A stretch of DNA of 64,000 nucleotides, taken from the NCBI GenBank assembly GCA_963575745.1, contig CAUYUJ010007446.1, positions 506,001-570,000 of the forward strand. The letters are read 5' to 3'. This stretch comes from Prorocentrum cordatum. Taxonomy: Eukaryota; Sar; Dinophyceae; Prorocentrales; Prorocentraceae. Below, piece after piece: positions 20,880 to 32,159 of the stretch. The notes under the pieces are model-generated. The model saw only the letters and a program-made list of their open reading frames with translations. It searched no databases and had not been told where the DNA came from. Each line of letters starts with the position of its first letter. The first letter of the stretch is position 1. Position numbers and translations under genes: made by a program.

Positions 20880-21568
20880 CGACCTTGGGCGCCGCTTGGA
20901 GAAGACCTGGCTTTCAGAACCCCCTCATGCCCAGCAGTGGGCATTTTTGATTAAGGTGGCGCTTGCCGCGCCCCAGGCCCAGCAGTTTGGCAAAGCAGCC
21001 TGGCTGCTGCTCTCCAGTAGGTCTGGAGGGGCCCGAGTTCAGAGGAATCAAAATTTCGTTTGATCTCGATTATTGTTTTCTCAGGGCGCCGCTCGAAAAT
21101 CTATCCATCAGCCCCCCCGAGGCCAGGACACAGACTAATCCCACGACGTTGGCAAGTCGGGAAAATGACACCCTTCCCTGCAAAGTCGCCCAGTGTAGTT
21201 GTTTTGGGGCTGCACTGCAGGATTGGGGTCATTGTCCTGGTCTATGGGGGTTCTGTATGCGGTTAGGGTGTTTTCTGTGTTCATTACGGGGATGTTGCAG
21301 TGCTGTTTTCTTTCGTGCCGCCGTCTGGGAAAGATTGGTTTCGAGGGATGTTAAATATCCCGGTCTAGCGTGTCAGGGTTTACGGCGCCTTCATTATTGT
21401 TGTGTTTGCTGCGCATATCGGCCACCGCGTTTGCGAGAGAGGACTCTTGAGGCTGCAGCGCATGCACTGGATTGCGCGCCGCACCGACTGCTCCACACTG
21501 ATCGAAACACCCACGTTGCACCACACATAATGCACCACATAGACTGCGGAGTTTTTGGAGCGCACCTC

Positions 21569-21859
21569 TTCGGAGGGACCGCGTCAGCCCTTTGAAGCGG
21601 CCTCTGGTGCCGCTTGGAGATCTACATGGGACGCTCCCGGAAGGCCCTCGCCGTCAAGGATCGAAGGAGTTGGCATCTCTTCCCCGGCGGAAGATCGACG
21701 GAAGCCGGCGGAAGTAAAATGAGAGCGGTTCCGCTTGCGGAAGCATGCAGTGATGGCAATCTGGTTGGGTTCAAGGTGCTTGTGGCCCGCCAGTTCGGGG
21801 GGGACCGTGTCAGCCCTGTGGAGCGGCCTGCAGCGCTGCTTGAAAATCTGCATTGTGGG
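21569..21859 (+). repeat. Direct repeat pair, ~64 bp
   Basis: GGGACCGCGTCAGCCCT at about 21,575 and GGGACCGTGTCAGCCCT at about 21,802 each start a similar 60-65-bp unit (GAAGCGGCCT.TGGTGCCGCTTG versus GGAGCGGCCTGCAGCGCTGCTTG). Sequence between and after them up to 22,190 shows no gene. Confidence 0.5.
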
Positions 21860-22189
21860 AGGGCTGTCTGGCCGTTCCGCGGCCGCTCCCTCCTCCCTCC
21901 TGACCCCCCCCTGCTGTCACCGTAATCAGCTACGGATGCATCCCGTCGTTGGTCCGACCGCTTGTTGGACCCAACTCGCCGCAGACCATAAAAAGTCAGC
22001 CTTGTAGGCTGCCGTGTTCCCTTGTTGCCGACGACGGCTCGACGCGGGCTCGACGTTCGGCACGAACTCAAAGCGCAGTCGGGGCGGTTGTTGCACGATG
22101 GGGTCGACAGGACCCCCTGAGCACGCTTGCCCCCCCCCCCCCCAATTGGCTCTCGGTGGCGGTGGCCCCTGCTCCTCCTCCCCAAACAT

Positions 22190-22355
22190 GCGAAGTCCTG
22201 GTTGTTTCAACGCGCGTACCCAGAAATGCTGACCCTTTGCCCAAGGCCAGGTTTTCATCCCGAGTCGTTTCTTGACGGTCCCGGGGCCGAGTAAGGGTCC
22301 CCAGAGGCCGAAACAGTAGAAAAATGTCAGTCCTGATTTTTGTCATGACGTTGCA
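22190..22355 (+). mobile_element. MITE-like repeat family B, copy 1
   Basis: Contains the family core TCATCCCGAGTCGTTTCTTG, then ACGGTCCCGGGGCCGAG and CCCCAGAGGCCGAAACAG, followed by TTTTTGTCATGACG. Three further copies: 23,980-24,145 (+), 59,165-59,345 (-) and 60,248-60,423 (+). No ORF. Ends are degenerate in this copy. Confidence 0.6.
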
Positions 22356-23137
22356 CACCTGGATCTGACCCCCGCTCCCCGCATTCCCGCCGCTCCCCCT
22401 TGCTCCGGCGGAGGCGCCCCCCCCACCCGAGGGTTCTCTTCGGAGCCCATCTGGCGGCGCCGAACGAGATCAGGTGTTACTCCAGCCTGCGGCGTCCTGC
22501 GGACCATCATCCGGCGCGCCGAACTGGCTCCGCGCATCTGTTGCGATTTGCTGAATTGGCTCTAGCCCGTCCAGCGTCGTGGCCTATCTGGCGAAATGTC
22601 GCGGGCGAAATGTCACCCTTTCCATGTGAAAGCAATACGCCGAATGGGCCTTGCGCGACGCGCCGAATGCGCTCAGCAAGGGACCTCTGGGCACCCCCCG
22701 CTCCAGCCGGTGCAGGAGCTGCAGCCACCGCCGCACACCGAGCCGCTGCCCGTCCGGAAGCAGCAGCGCCGCGGTCGGTTCGCCCGCCGGCCCCAGGGGC
22801 TCCCGCAGCCCCCCCCACACCGCCATGCCTATATCTGCGAGCACTTGCGAACCATGGCCCCTGCGGGTCCACTCGACGCAGGGGCACATGGCTGCAGACA
22901 GTCCCCGGATTCTGAAACCGATCAGGCGTTTCGGAAATCTCACCTACCTGCAGGGGTAGGGCTCACATCCGGTTAATTACCTACTCCAGGCGTCAGGGGC
23001 AACGTTAAGGGGGGGAGGGCCCAGGAGATCGAGGTTCGAGCTTCCAGGTTCAAGGTTCGCGCTTTCTGTATGCTTCTGATCGTCCTGGGGCGCCCTCGTG
23101 GCCTCGGCTGGATCCGCTTCGAAATCGTATTCCGGCC
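22356..23137. other. Gene-free stretch
   Basis: Short Pro/Ala/Arg-rich ORFs on both strands overlap one another, with no domain or motif. Nothing else recognised. Confidence 0.35.
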
Positions 23138-23351
23138 GCCCGACCGACCGTGCCCCTCCCCTCCGCCCCGTGTCCCCATGTCTGCGTATCCCGACCGACC
23201 GACCGACCGTGCTTCCCCACTTCGCCCCGTGGCCCCCGCCGACCGACCGTGCCCCCCTTTCCGCCCCGGGGCCCCCCCCGCCTGCATATTCCGACCGACC
23301 GACTGTGCCCCCCCCGGTCCGGCCGCGCCGCTGCCCCCCCCCCCCCCCCCC
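23138..23351. repeat. CCGACCGACCG-type tandem repeat ending in poly-C
   Basis: Units start with (CCGA)2-4 then CCGTGC and CCCC(G)-rich spacer; at least four copies (about 23,138, 23,192, 23,240, 23,292), closing with a C run at 23,333-23,351. Derived ORFs are low complexity. 23,352-23,979 holds no recognised gene. Confidence 0.65.
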
Positions 23352-23979
23352 ACGATGGGCCAAAGGCTCCAGGGCAGCGCATGATTGCCCCAAGACAGCC
23401 CAAAAGAGCTTTAGACGGGCCCACACAAGACTCCCAATAAGCCCCAGAGACGCCCAATAGCACCATGGCCCCGAGGAGTCATAGAGACGCCACTAGCTCA
23501 CAGTGGCATAGCAAGTTCTTCACGCCATAGCTCAGCGTGTCGCAGCACTCGCGCGCTTCCCCGAATCTACCACGGGTTGGCGCCACCTCCATCTCCCAGT
23601 GTCCCACATCCGTGATTCTATAATCCTTGGCACGCGTGCCTCTTGTTGGATTCGGATAAGGGGCGACGACAGGAAGGGATAAGGGGGGCATAGTTCGAGC
23701 ATTTTCGTCTGATCTCGGCGGCTTCAGCCTCGGGATGCTCTCCAGCAGCTGCGTCTCGCTGAGATCGTTCGAGGGGTGCCCAGATCGTTCCGAACGCCCG
23801 CCAGAGGCTCGAGTCATGGCCCGAAAACCACCAGGAACATGGAGGGGTTCAGATCGCCGATAGGGACCTGATACGTAGCCCGCCCCGACCAGGAGCGTGC
23901 GGATTCGATATCGGGGGCCTATGGCCGATCTATCGGCGATGCATCGCCAATTCCAGCTCGATGCTTCTCCCTTTGATCC

Positions 23980-24145
23980 AGATACCTGATGATTTTTCAT
24001 GACGTGGACCCCCAGGGGTCTCGACCCATTCCTGGGAGCGGTGTTTCATCCTGAGTCGATGTTTGACGGTCCCGAAGCTTGGCAGTAAGTAACGGCCCCA
24101 GAGGCTGAAAACAGCGAAAAACCAATCGTCGTGATTTGTTCATGA
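23980..24145 (+). mobile_element. MITE-like repeat family B, copy 2
   Basis: Carries GGACCCCCAG, TCTCGACCCATTCC, TTTCATCCTGAGTCGATGTT, TGACGGTCCCG and CCCCAGAGGCTGAAAACAGC, colinear with the copy at 59,165-59,345 in reverse. TCATGA-type ends flank it. No ORF. Confidence 0.6.
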
Positions 24146-24204
24146 CCCGAGGGGGTCTGGGGAGGTTGCCCCGCCTAACGCTGCCTCCCCAAGGCGCCGC
24201 GATC

Positions 24205-24440
24205 GTCCCGTGGTGCGTCCCCCTGGCACGTCGCGCGGCGCGTGCCCTTGCACGTCCCATGGCACGTCCACTGGCACGTTCCGTAACGCGTCCCTTGGCA
24301 CCCCCTTGCATCGCCCAAGTGCATACGGTAGATGACGAGCCAAGAGTTGCAAGTGTGTTGCGAGTTCGCCCCTACGAACTTGCTTGCATGCGTGCGGATA
24401 GTGCCACTACGAACCTGGACACATGCAAGTTCGTAGTGTT
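24205..24440. repeat. GGCACGTCC 15-bp repeats and a CTACGAACTTGC inverted repeat
   Basis: 24,205-24,305 repeats 'tggcacgtccc.' about every 15 bp. Then CTACGAACTTGC (about 24,373) and GCAAGTTCGTAG (about 24,426) form an inverted pair, with another CACTACGAAC arm near 24,405, so two alternative hairpins are possible. Confidence 0.55.
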
Positions 24441-24445
24441 TGGTT

Positions 24446-25305
<860 letters not shown>

Positions 25306-25369
25306 TGATTTCACGGGTTTCCGATGCATTTTTGGGGTCCGACGCCGTTTGATGTCGTTCAAGTCTTGA

Positions 25370-25846
25370 GTGATGTGGGAGAGGCTCACTAAATTCTCTC
25401 TGACGAGGGTGGTTTCGTACCTCACCATGCGCCCGCAGGTGCCATCGTGCCCCGCGTGCCCCATTTGCTCCCTCGCGTGCGGGGCTCCCGCGCCGTGCCC
25501 TGGGTGCTCGCTGCAGTACCCTGCCAGTCCTCCGTGCGCGGAGGTGGTGCCAGCAGTCTGCCCGGCGCCTGCCCCTTGCCCGGCGCCCGCTTGCCCGGCG
25601 TGCGCGGCGTGCGCGGCACCAGCCTCGGGCCTGCTGGGCGGCGCGCTCGGCTTCCTGTTCGCGGCGGCCTTCATCGGGTGCTACTGCGCGGCGGTGCGCC
25701 GCGACGCTCGCCCTCGCAGCCGTAGTCTGGCTGGTCTCGGCGATGGCGGCGGCAGCGAAGGCACGGTGGGCATACGTCTTCTACGCAGGCGAGGTGGTAT
25801 GGCACCAGCACTTGAATCTGGGGAGGGTGGCATTGTCAGAGGCTGA
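25370..25846 (+). CDS. Cys-rich N-terminal ORF with a membrane segment
   Basis: About residues 20-80 are a run of C-P-x-C units (CPACPICSLACGAP; CPAPACPACAAC), followed by a hydrophobic segment (SGLLGGALGFLFAAAFIGCY) and a basic patch (RRDARPRSR). It reads as a Cys-rich ectodomain or metal-binding head plus one transmembrane helix. It overlaps the start of the Gag-like ORF (25,743) in another frame. The likely original start is the ATG at about 25,427 (MRPQVPSC) or earlier. I recall similar Cys-Pro heads before such elements in dinoflagellates, but the function is unknown. The tail after about 25,740 is probably out-of-frame read-through. Confidence 0.4.
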   Translation: MMWERLTKFSLTRVVSYLTMRPQVPSCPACPICSLACGAPAPCPGCSLQYPASPPCAEVVPAVCPAPAPCPAPACPACAACAAPASGLLGGALGFLFAAAFIGCYCAAVRRDARPRSRSLAGLGDGGGSEGTVGIRLLRRRGGMAPALESGEGGIVRG

Positions 25847-26966
25847 TCAAGTCATCTGCGCCGCGGATGGCGACCTGTACATCATGGCTTTCGCCAACAA
25901 TGCCCATGTGCAGGCGGCGCGCTTCGGAGCCTTCGACCCGCCGCAGTTGGGCATAGCGCCCAACCAGGTGTATCGGTTCCGTGCGGAGCCGACGGACGCC
26001 GAGCTGGCCCAGCTCACCGCGGATGCGGAGCAGATCGCAGTCGCGGAATGCCGTGCCCGCGTTCAGGCGGTCGGCAACCTCGGGCTGCTGGCGAATGTGC
26101 GCGCACTGGTGGCTCCAGGAGGTGGTGTGGCTGCTGCTCCTGTGGCGCCTGTCGGTCCGGCGCTCGGGTTGTTGCGTGGCGCGGCGCCCGCGGGTTTGGC
26201 TACTGGCGGGGCTGATCCTGCTGGTGTGTGGCGTGCGGCTGCCTGCGAGGGTGGCTATCGCATCGGCGACGAGGTCCTGGGCCGCGTCCCCACCGCGGCC
26301 CGCGTGCTGGGCCGTGACATCCCGACGGCCAGGGTCTCTTCGTGGAGCTGGTGCCGCCCGTGGCGCTGGAGGCCTTCTTCAGGAAGGCGGTGGACGCTGA
26401 CGCGAGGATCTTGCTCATCGCGCGCGACGCCCAGGGCCGCAGGGACGTCCCTTGGCACAAGATGATTGAGATGACACGTCAGGAGGATTCCAGATACAAC
26501 TGGACCTTGCCTGGGCCGAGGACCGCTGCGCGGTGCGCGAATCACTTGCAGCGGGAAGGCCTCGGCATAGAAGGCCATCGCGAGCACTTCCGCCAGATGC
26601 TTAAGTTGGGCGCCGCAGGTTGGGGTGTCCAAGAGCACTACCATTTCTGCCAGCAGATTAAGCTACGACGTCCACCTCCTGGATGGCACAGATCTAATCA
26701 GCATCGAAATGAAGTTCAGGAGGCCCCAGACCATAGACATCGCGCGCTGGGACAAGGCCAAGGACGCCGAGAGCAAGGGCGTCGGCGGCAAGATGAGTCT
26801 GGAAGAGCAGGTTGCTTTCTCGGGGGTGTCTCGTTCGACGTCTTCGGTGATGGTGCCGCCAGATCTAATTGAGCACGTTCGCGGCGACGTCGAGAAGGAG
26901 GCTAAGCTGCGCCAGAGTCTGCGGTTGGCCCGCGAGGAGCGGGAGTCCAGGCACAAGAATGATTGA
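25743..26966 (+). pseudogene. Gag-like protein of the DIRS-like element, two frameshifts
   Basis: Starts MAAAAKARWAYVFYAGEVVW (ATG 25,743), then DGDLYIMAF, an Ala/Val-rich middle, and VLGRDIPTARV. At about 26,335-26,338 an extra TC shifts the frame (AGGGTC-TC-TTCGTG); reading continues as FVELVPPVALEAFFRKAVDA, RDVPWHKMIEM and AAGWGVQEHYHFCQQ. A second shift near 26,655 gives LSYDVHLLDGTDLISIEMKF, RRPQTIDIARWDKAKDAE and a charged tail to TGA at 26,964-26,966. This order (WH..L..., DGD.Y, W.VQ.H..F...L.YD, E..FRR.QTI) fits the Gag-like proteins I know from dinoflagellate retroelements. Assignment as Gag rests on position and resemblance, not on a proven domain. Confidence 0.6.
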
Positions 26967-28600
26967 GCCTGGCACTCGCGCTGGCCTCGGAAGGGGGGGC
27001 CAGCGTTGATGCATCGCCCCTCCATCTGGGCATCCGTCGTGAACCTGCCCACGCTCAAGACATCCACGAGTTTGGAAGACGTCGGCCCTGGGACTTCATG
27101 CCGCTCCCGCGCCCGTTTGCCGCCGGGCCGCTGGATAAGGCTGCAGCTACTGCGCTCGCCAGAGGCACTCGCCGGAGGCTTGGCCAGAGGAGGGCCGTCT
27201 GCAACGATGTGCTTCGCGCCGTGGACTCACTCAATTGGCTTCATGATCCATCTCTCACATGTGGTCGCGACCGTCCTGCAAGGCACGTGGGCCCGTCGCT
27301 CGCTCGCAGCAAGTGCCGCGCTCGCGCTGACGAGTCTGCGCGGCATCTTGGCCCTCCGCCCTCGCCACTTTCTCCCCCGCAGAAGCGCTCGCGCAGCTTC
27401 GCGTGGCCGGGGGCGCCTGCAATGTCGAGCAGTCGCCCCTCGGGAGCTAAGGCTCCCGGCCTCTCCTTGCCCGATGTCAGCTCGGCGCCGGCGCCCCGGG
27501 CGGGCGCGCGGGGGGGGTCGGGCAAGCCGAGGTCGAACAGCGCGTTCTGCAGCGCGTGCGTGATCCAAGCGAGGCCGTCGTGCGTCTTTGGCATAGCTCT
27601 GTGCCTGTTCCCTATTCTGACCCTCCTCTCCGAGATCAGTGGCGCCGGTCCAGTTATGTTCAGTTCTGCGCGAGAGGCACCTCGTCGACTTACACCTGTG
27701 TGGCGGCGCGAGGGCCGGGATCTTTTTCGTGCAGAAGAATGGTGGCCGATTCCGCGCGGTCGCGGATTGCCGCCGTTCCAGCGAGGTTTTCAACGAGCCC
27801 TTCGGGGTGCGCCCAGCCACGGTCGACGCCTTCGGCGCGCTGGCGATGGCCGACGATGGCGCCCTGCCCGCCGTCGAGGGCGCCGACCCGAAGGGCGCCT
27901 TCTACCACCTGGAGCTGCCAGAGCAGCTGCGCTCGTTCTTCACCCTCAGGCCCACCCGCGCAGGCGCCCTCGGCATCGCGCCAGGGAGGTGCCGGCGTGG
28001 AGGCCTCCACCAGGCTCTGCCCGCGCCTGAGGGCGGTGCCCATGGGCTGGTCTTGGGCCACGTGGTGGCGCCAGTGCGTGATGGGGCGCGCTGCTGAGGC
28101 AGCTGGCTGCGATGGCGGCGCCCGTCTCCGCGATGATCGCCCGGCGCCGCCGCTGGGCCCTGCCGGCCACCTGGAGTGCGTCGACAACTTCGCCAGCATC
28201 GGCTACGGCGCGGACGCGGCGCGCAGCGCTGTGACCCGCGTCGTGGCGGAGCTGAGACAGCGCTGGCCCGTCGTGGCCCGCGAGGCGCGCCTCGGTGACA
28301 ACGGGGGCGAGTGCGCGGCGCTGGGGCTGTCCATCACCTCGGCAGGCCGCCTCGCCGCATCCGCCGCGCGGCTGCGGCGCGCGCGGCTGGTAGCGCGAAG
28401 GCTGCTGCGGCGCGGCTGGGCCAGTGGCCGCGACGTCGAGCGGGTGCTAGGGGGCGTCGTTATCGTGGCGCTCGCTCGCCGCGAGGGCCTCCCCATCTTT
28501 CAGTCTCGTTTCCGCTTTGTCCAGATGTGCTACCACCATGAGGGGCCGCTCTGGTCTCAGGTTAGGGGGGGCAGGAAAAGGGATGGTGTAATGGTGCATC
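26967..28600 (+). pseudogene. DIRS-like reverse transcriptase, frameshifted
   Basis: The N-terminal part in frame 2 (about 27,090-27,250) reads RPFAAGPLDKAAATALARGT and VCNDVLRAVDSLNWL. Frame 0 (about 27,700-27,990) carries GIFFVQKNGGRFRAVADCRR, NEPFGV and EGADPKGAFYHLELPEQLRS, with the first catalytic Asp in ADPKGAFYH. Then frame 1 (about 27,990-28,590) has LRAVPMGWSWATWW and LECVDNFASIGYG, the position of the YxDD box (codons 28,177-28,191), then the thumb/connection. Three frames are needed, so the gene is dead. Whether C-V-D-N is a decayed Y-V-D-D or close to the family norm I cannot decide without an alignment. Confidence 0.75.
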
Positions 28601-29270
28601 CCTCTTACTGTGGCGTGATATCCGTGCTCAGTGGCCCCCGTCCGTCAGCTGCGCGGACGGCCCCCATTCGGGGGTTCGGCGCCTGCGACGCCGAGTGGGA
28701 AGTGGCTTTAGCGGCTATTGTTCGGGGCGCGTCTTAGCGAGAGGCGGCGCCATGGCAGGGCTGAGCGCTCGCCTCCTCGTCGCCGAGCCCTTGCCGCTGA
28801 GTGCGCAGCCGCCGGGGCCGCAGCCTGCGGCTCGGGGATCGACGCGGCCCAGCTCGCCCCCGTCTGTCAGTCAGGCGACCGCCAGGCCGCCGGCCCGCCT
28901 GTCGAGCGGGACTTGCTTGCTTTCCCTGAGGTGCCGAAGAAATCCTGGGACAAGTCTCAGCGGCGCATCGCAGCACGTCGCGAGTGGGATCGTCTTCGGA
29001 GGGCGTCTGTCCTTGAGGCTCGCGCGGTTCTTGACCGCGCGCGGCATGCTCTTTGGGAGTCTCGGGCCCATGTAAAGAGGTTGCTCGTCCTGTGAGATTC
29101 GCTCGCGTCGGTTTCCGCTGCTTCGAGGGCGCGAGCCCATGGTCATGGCATGTGGGGCATCATGCTTCGCATTGGTGCCCTCTCTTTGGCGTCGGGAAGC
29201 TCGCTGTGCATTCGCTGGGTCCCTTCCGAGTGCAACGTAGCTGATGGCCCATCTAGAGTCCGAGGGGGCC
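28601..29270 (+). pseudogene. RNase H domain of the DIRS-like element
   Basis: After RT, frame 1 reads IRGFGACDAEWEVALA, corresponding to the D-A-S..GxG start of RNase H. Frame 2 follows with FPEVPKKSWDKSQRRIAARR and LEARAVLDRARHALW, and from about 29,160 with RIGALSLASGSSLCIRWVPS and ECNVADGPSRV. The C-terminal R-W-V-P-S-E-x-N-x-A-D-x-P-S-R signature is characteristic of RNase H in DIRS and Ty3-like elements. Frame changes and stops show it is degenerate. The ~900 bp that follow (29,270-30,190) have only weak coding pieces, probably the recombinase N-terminus in decay. Confidence 0.7.
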
Positions 29271-30189
29271 CCGGCCAGCCGTCTCCGATAGTCGCAAAGT
29301 CTGGGCGCCCGAAATTGGCGCGGAAAGATTGGGCACAACGCACAACGGCAGTTCCTGTTCATTTTGAACCGGGTTCGCTGTCCACGCCGCCGCGGCCTGT
29401 GTCCGTTTGAGACAGAAGGCCGCTTGCCCACCAGCGGCCGCTGTTGGTTTGGGACAACATTTGTTGTTGGGCATTGCGCCAATTCTTTCCGTGCCCATGT
29501 CGGGCGTCTAAAGACAGGAAGGCCCCGACAAGTCCTCCGAGCACGAGCCCATCCAGGAGCCGTTGCAGGAATACCTGCACACGCGTGCGCAGGGACATAC
29601 GGGGGGGAGGAGGTCGCGAGCACGGCGCAGAGCACGATCATGAACAGCACGGAGGGGGGGCACCTCATCACGCACGAGAGCCAGCGCTGCATCACTTTCA
29701 CGTCGACGCACTGGGGGAGGGTGAGCACTTAACGCGCCGCAGCCCAGAGGTCGAGTGGCTCGGGGGTGTCATGGGAGTCAGTGCCTCGCTGGATCCTCAG
29801 TTGCCTCACGGCCCGAGAGTACTTCATATCTTTCCATGTCTTGCCGATCACCTTCCTCTTCGCAGTCGCAGCGCTGCAGCCAGTCATGAGCTCCAGGCTC
29901 CTCCTGGGCTATCCTCGTAAGCGGCCCTCGGCTGCCTGGAGCGAGGGAATGGCTGCCCCTGCGCCGGGTCGCTCCGCGCGCGACCCCAACGCGGACATGG
30001 CGCCCTCGCCTGCCCTCCGGGCCTCGCCCGGGAGCCGCCGGGGCCCGAGCGCGCAGCCGACCCCGCAGTAGCGAGCGCGGCTGATCGAGCCGCCCGCGGG
30101 GATGCCTATGCTCAACGCGGCGTCGGGCTGGCCGCCAGGCTTGCGTCGGCATGCTGACGGGCTTCGGCGCCTAGGCGAGCCAGCGCCGT

Positions 30190-31010
30190 CGCTCGGTCGC
30201 GGGGCCGACGCTGCTGGACAAGGCCGCGCGGGACTACGTCAGTCACTTCTTCGACCAGGGCCGCCTGCCAGACCCACGCCAGCCGCGCGATGGCGGCAGC
30301 GGCGCGGCGGGGCCCGCGCTTCGCCAAGACGGGCCCCGTCAACCTCCCCCTCGCGAACCAGGCGGCCAAAGGGCGGTGCGACCTCGCGCCGCCGCGCAGT
30401 CGCATGGCCCTGCCCTAGAGGTCGTCGCCATGATCGTGCACTATCTGCCCCATCAGCGCAGCGCCCTGGTGGCCTTCGCGATCTGGCTCCTCTTCGACAT
30501 CTACGGCCGCCCCAGAGAGATCCGCGAGTTGCGACTGCAGGACGTCGCGCCGCCGACCGTAGCGGCGTCGGGCGCGCGCCGCTTCGTCTCGGTGACGCTC
30601 CATGCCCAGGAGGTCGGCGACGTCTCGAAGACAGGCGAGTTCGACGCTTCGGCGCGGCTGGACCTCGAGAGGCAGACGGGGCTGGCAGCAGGCCGGCCCG
30701 CGATGGCGGCGGCGCGCCGCCGAGAGGTTGCTCCTGCCACGGCGCCGCCCCTCGCGAGGCGGCGAACGCGCGGCGCGAGGCGGCGCGCGCTCTGGGGCTG
30801 GCGAAGCTAGGGGCCTGCCACGTCTACCGGCTTCGCCACTCGGGGCCCAGCCACGACTGCGCGGCGGCCCTGCGCGACCTCGAGTAGAATAACCGCCAGG
30901 GCCGCTGGATGTCACGGAGCTCCGTGCGGAGGTACGAGAAAGGAGGGCGGCTGACCGAGCAGCTGCATAAGCTGCCCGTCGCGCAGCGCCGCCACGCCGA
31001 CGCCTGCGCC
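30190..31010 (+). pseudogene. Tyrosine recombinase, frameshift and TAG
   Basis: Frame 1 from about 30,208 reads TLLDKAARDYVSHFFDQGRL, then LVAFAIWLLFDIYGRPREIR (first catalytic Arg), ELRLQDV, VTLHAQEVGDVSKTGEFDAS (beta-hairpin Lys). After a shift to frame 0 between about 30,680 and 30,800: KLGACHVYRLRHSGPSHDCA (H-x-x-R box), TAG at 30,885-30,887, then RQGRWMSRSSVRRYEKGGRL with the nucleophile Tyr codon at 30,933-30,935. All R...K...HxxR...Y elements are present in order, so this is the strand-cutting/joining enzyme that would integrate the element's circular DNA. The TAG between the box II Arg and the Tyr, plus the frameshift, make it inactive. Confidence 0.8.
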
Positions 31011-31060
31011 CTGAGCTTGAGCCAGTCGCGCCACGGCCTGCCTTCGCCTGTCCTGCCAGC

Positions 31061-31867
31061 GTGCCCGACACGCCAGCAATTATTGATCTGTTCTCGGGTT
31101 CGGCTATGCATGCCCAATTATGCATGCCCGTGCTGATGTTGGGTACCGCTTTTGGCGAAAAGTATGACCTCTCGCGCCCTTGCAATCGTTCGCTGATTCT
31201 TTCGTGGGCTCGGTCGGGTCGAAGCAGAGGTTGGTATGCTGGCGTTCCCTACAATGCCCTCACTCGGTGCGGCGACCATGGGGTCGGCGCGCCTCCTGTT
31301 CGCTCTGATATCCACCTCCTTGGCTTGCCCAAATTCAAACCTCAATTGCAGGCGATCGCTGACGTGCCTAATGTTCTGAACAGTTTTGTCGCCACACTGG
31401 CGTGTATGAGGTTGTCCACGCGAAACCCCTGGAGCGTTGAGAACCCGAAGACGTTCAGATTATGGTTGTTCCCCCGCTTCAAAACTTTGGCGCGCCGGCG
31501 CGATGATGCCTTCCACATTAGTTCCATGTGCCAGTGGGGAGCGCCGTAGAAGAAAGATACAGGGCTCATGTTTGGAGACCTTGATCCAGGACCGTTTCGG
31601 GTCTCTCGGTGTAACTCCAGACGGGAGGCTCGTTTTCGCAGAATCGTCCCCACCAAAAACTCCAGGGTTTCTTGCCCCAGGGCGGGTTTAAAACCAAGCA
31701 AGGGGCAGAGTATCCACGTAAGTTTGGTGTTGCTCTCGCACGTCGCTTTCACAATGCTGCACTCAAAGCCTCCGCTAAAGTTTTCCAGAAATCTTTGGGT
31801 TAGTGGGTCTCCTTTTTTTCGGCGTTGCCAGTGTGCTCGGCAAAATCGGGAGTATCTCTGGTGATTT
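31061..31867 (+). pseudogene. Cytosine-methyltransferase-like domain of the DIRS-like element
   Basis: Frame 2 starts just after the recombinase with AIIDLFSGSAM (SAM-binding motif I, about 31,079-31,105), then GWYAGVPYNALTR at the motif IV position, PPVRSDIHLLGLP, NVLNSFVATLACMRL and WSVENPKTFRLWLFPRF (E-N motif VI, 31,436-31,447), and CQWGAP before TAG (31,547-31,549). The same frame then continues KKDTGLMFGDLDPGPF to 31,867. In C5-methyltransferases motif IV is P-C; here it is P-Y (TAC 31,250-31,252), so the catalytic Cys is gone. GAPW(R/K)K is expected at the stop, so TGG probably became TAG. Methyltransferases carried by retrotransposons are known in dinoflagellates. Assignment rests on motif order; a different Rossmann methyltransferase is possible. 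Confidence 0.6.
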
Positions 31868-31988
31868 TGGCTTCGGGGCGAGTTCACCCCTCGAGACTTG
31901 AGCGTGCCCGTGCCTTGCGGCGGCCCCGACGGCAGGATCCTGCGTGTGCTCCGTCTCTTGCAGTCGCTGGCTGACACAAGAGCGCTGC

Positions 31989-31999
31989 GGATGATGATT

Positions 32000-32035
<36 letters not shown>

Positions 32036-32100
32036 CTGCTGATGGTGATGGTGATGGTGATGGTGATGGTGATGGTGATGGTGATGGTGATGGTGATTTC
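31989..32100. repeat. (GAT)n-(GGTGAT)n microsatellite
   Basis: About 15 GAT units pass into about nine GGTGAT units. Directly follows the DIRS-like element. Confidence 0.95.
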
Positions 32101-32159
32101 CAGTATCGCACGCGACGAAGTCAGCATGCAACGGACCTTCGGGCGTTGAGGAGACGACC

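Larger units (their letters stand above)
25370..31800 (+). mobile_element. Tyrosine-recombinase (DIRS-like) retrotransposon with methyltransferase-like domain, decayed
   Basis: Plus-strand order: Cys-rich membrane ORF, Gag-like protein, reverse transcriptase, RNase H, tyrosine recombinase, cytosine-methyltransferase-like domain. RT plus RNase H plus tyrosine recombinase, without an aspartic protease or DDE integrase, is the hallmark of DIRS-type elements. All large ORFs are broken by frameshifts or nonsense codons. The left end lies near the (GAT)n array and the right end before the (GAT)/(GGT) array at 31,989. Split direct repeats expected of DIRS elements were not identified, so boundaries are approximate. 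Confidence 0.8.
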
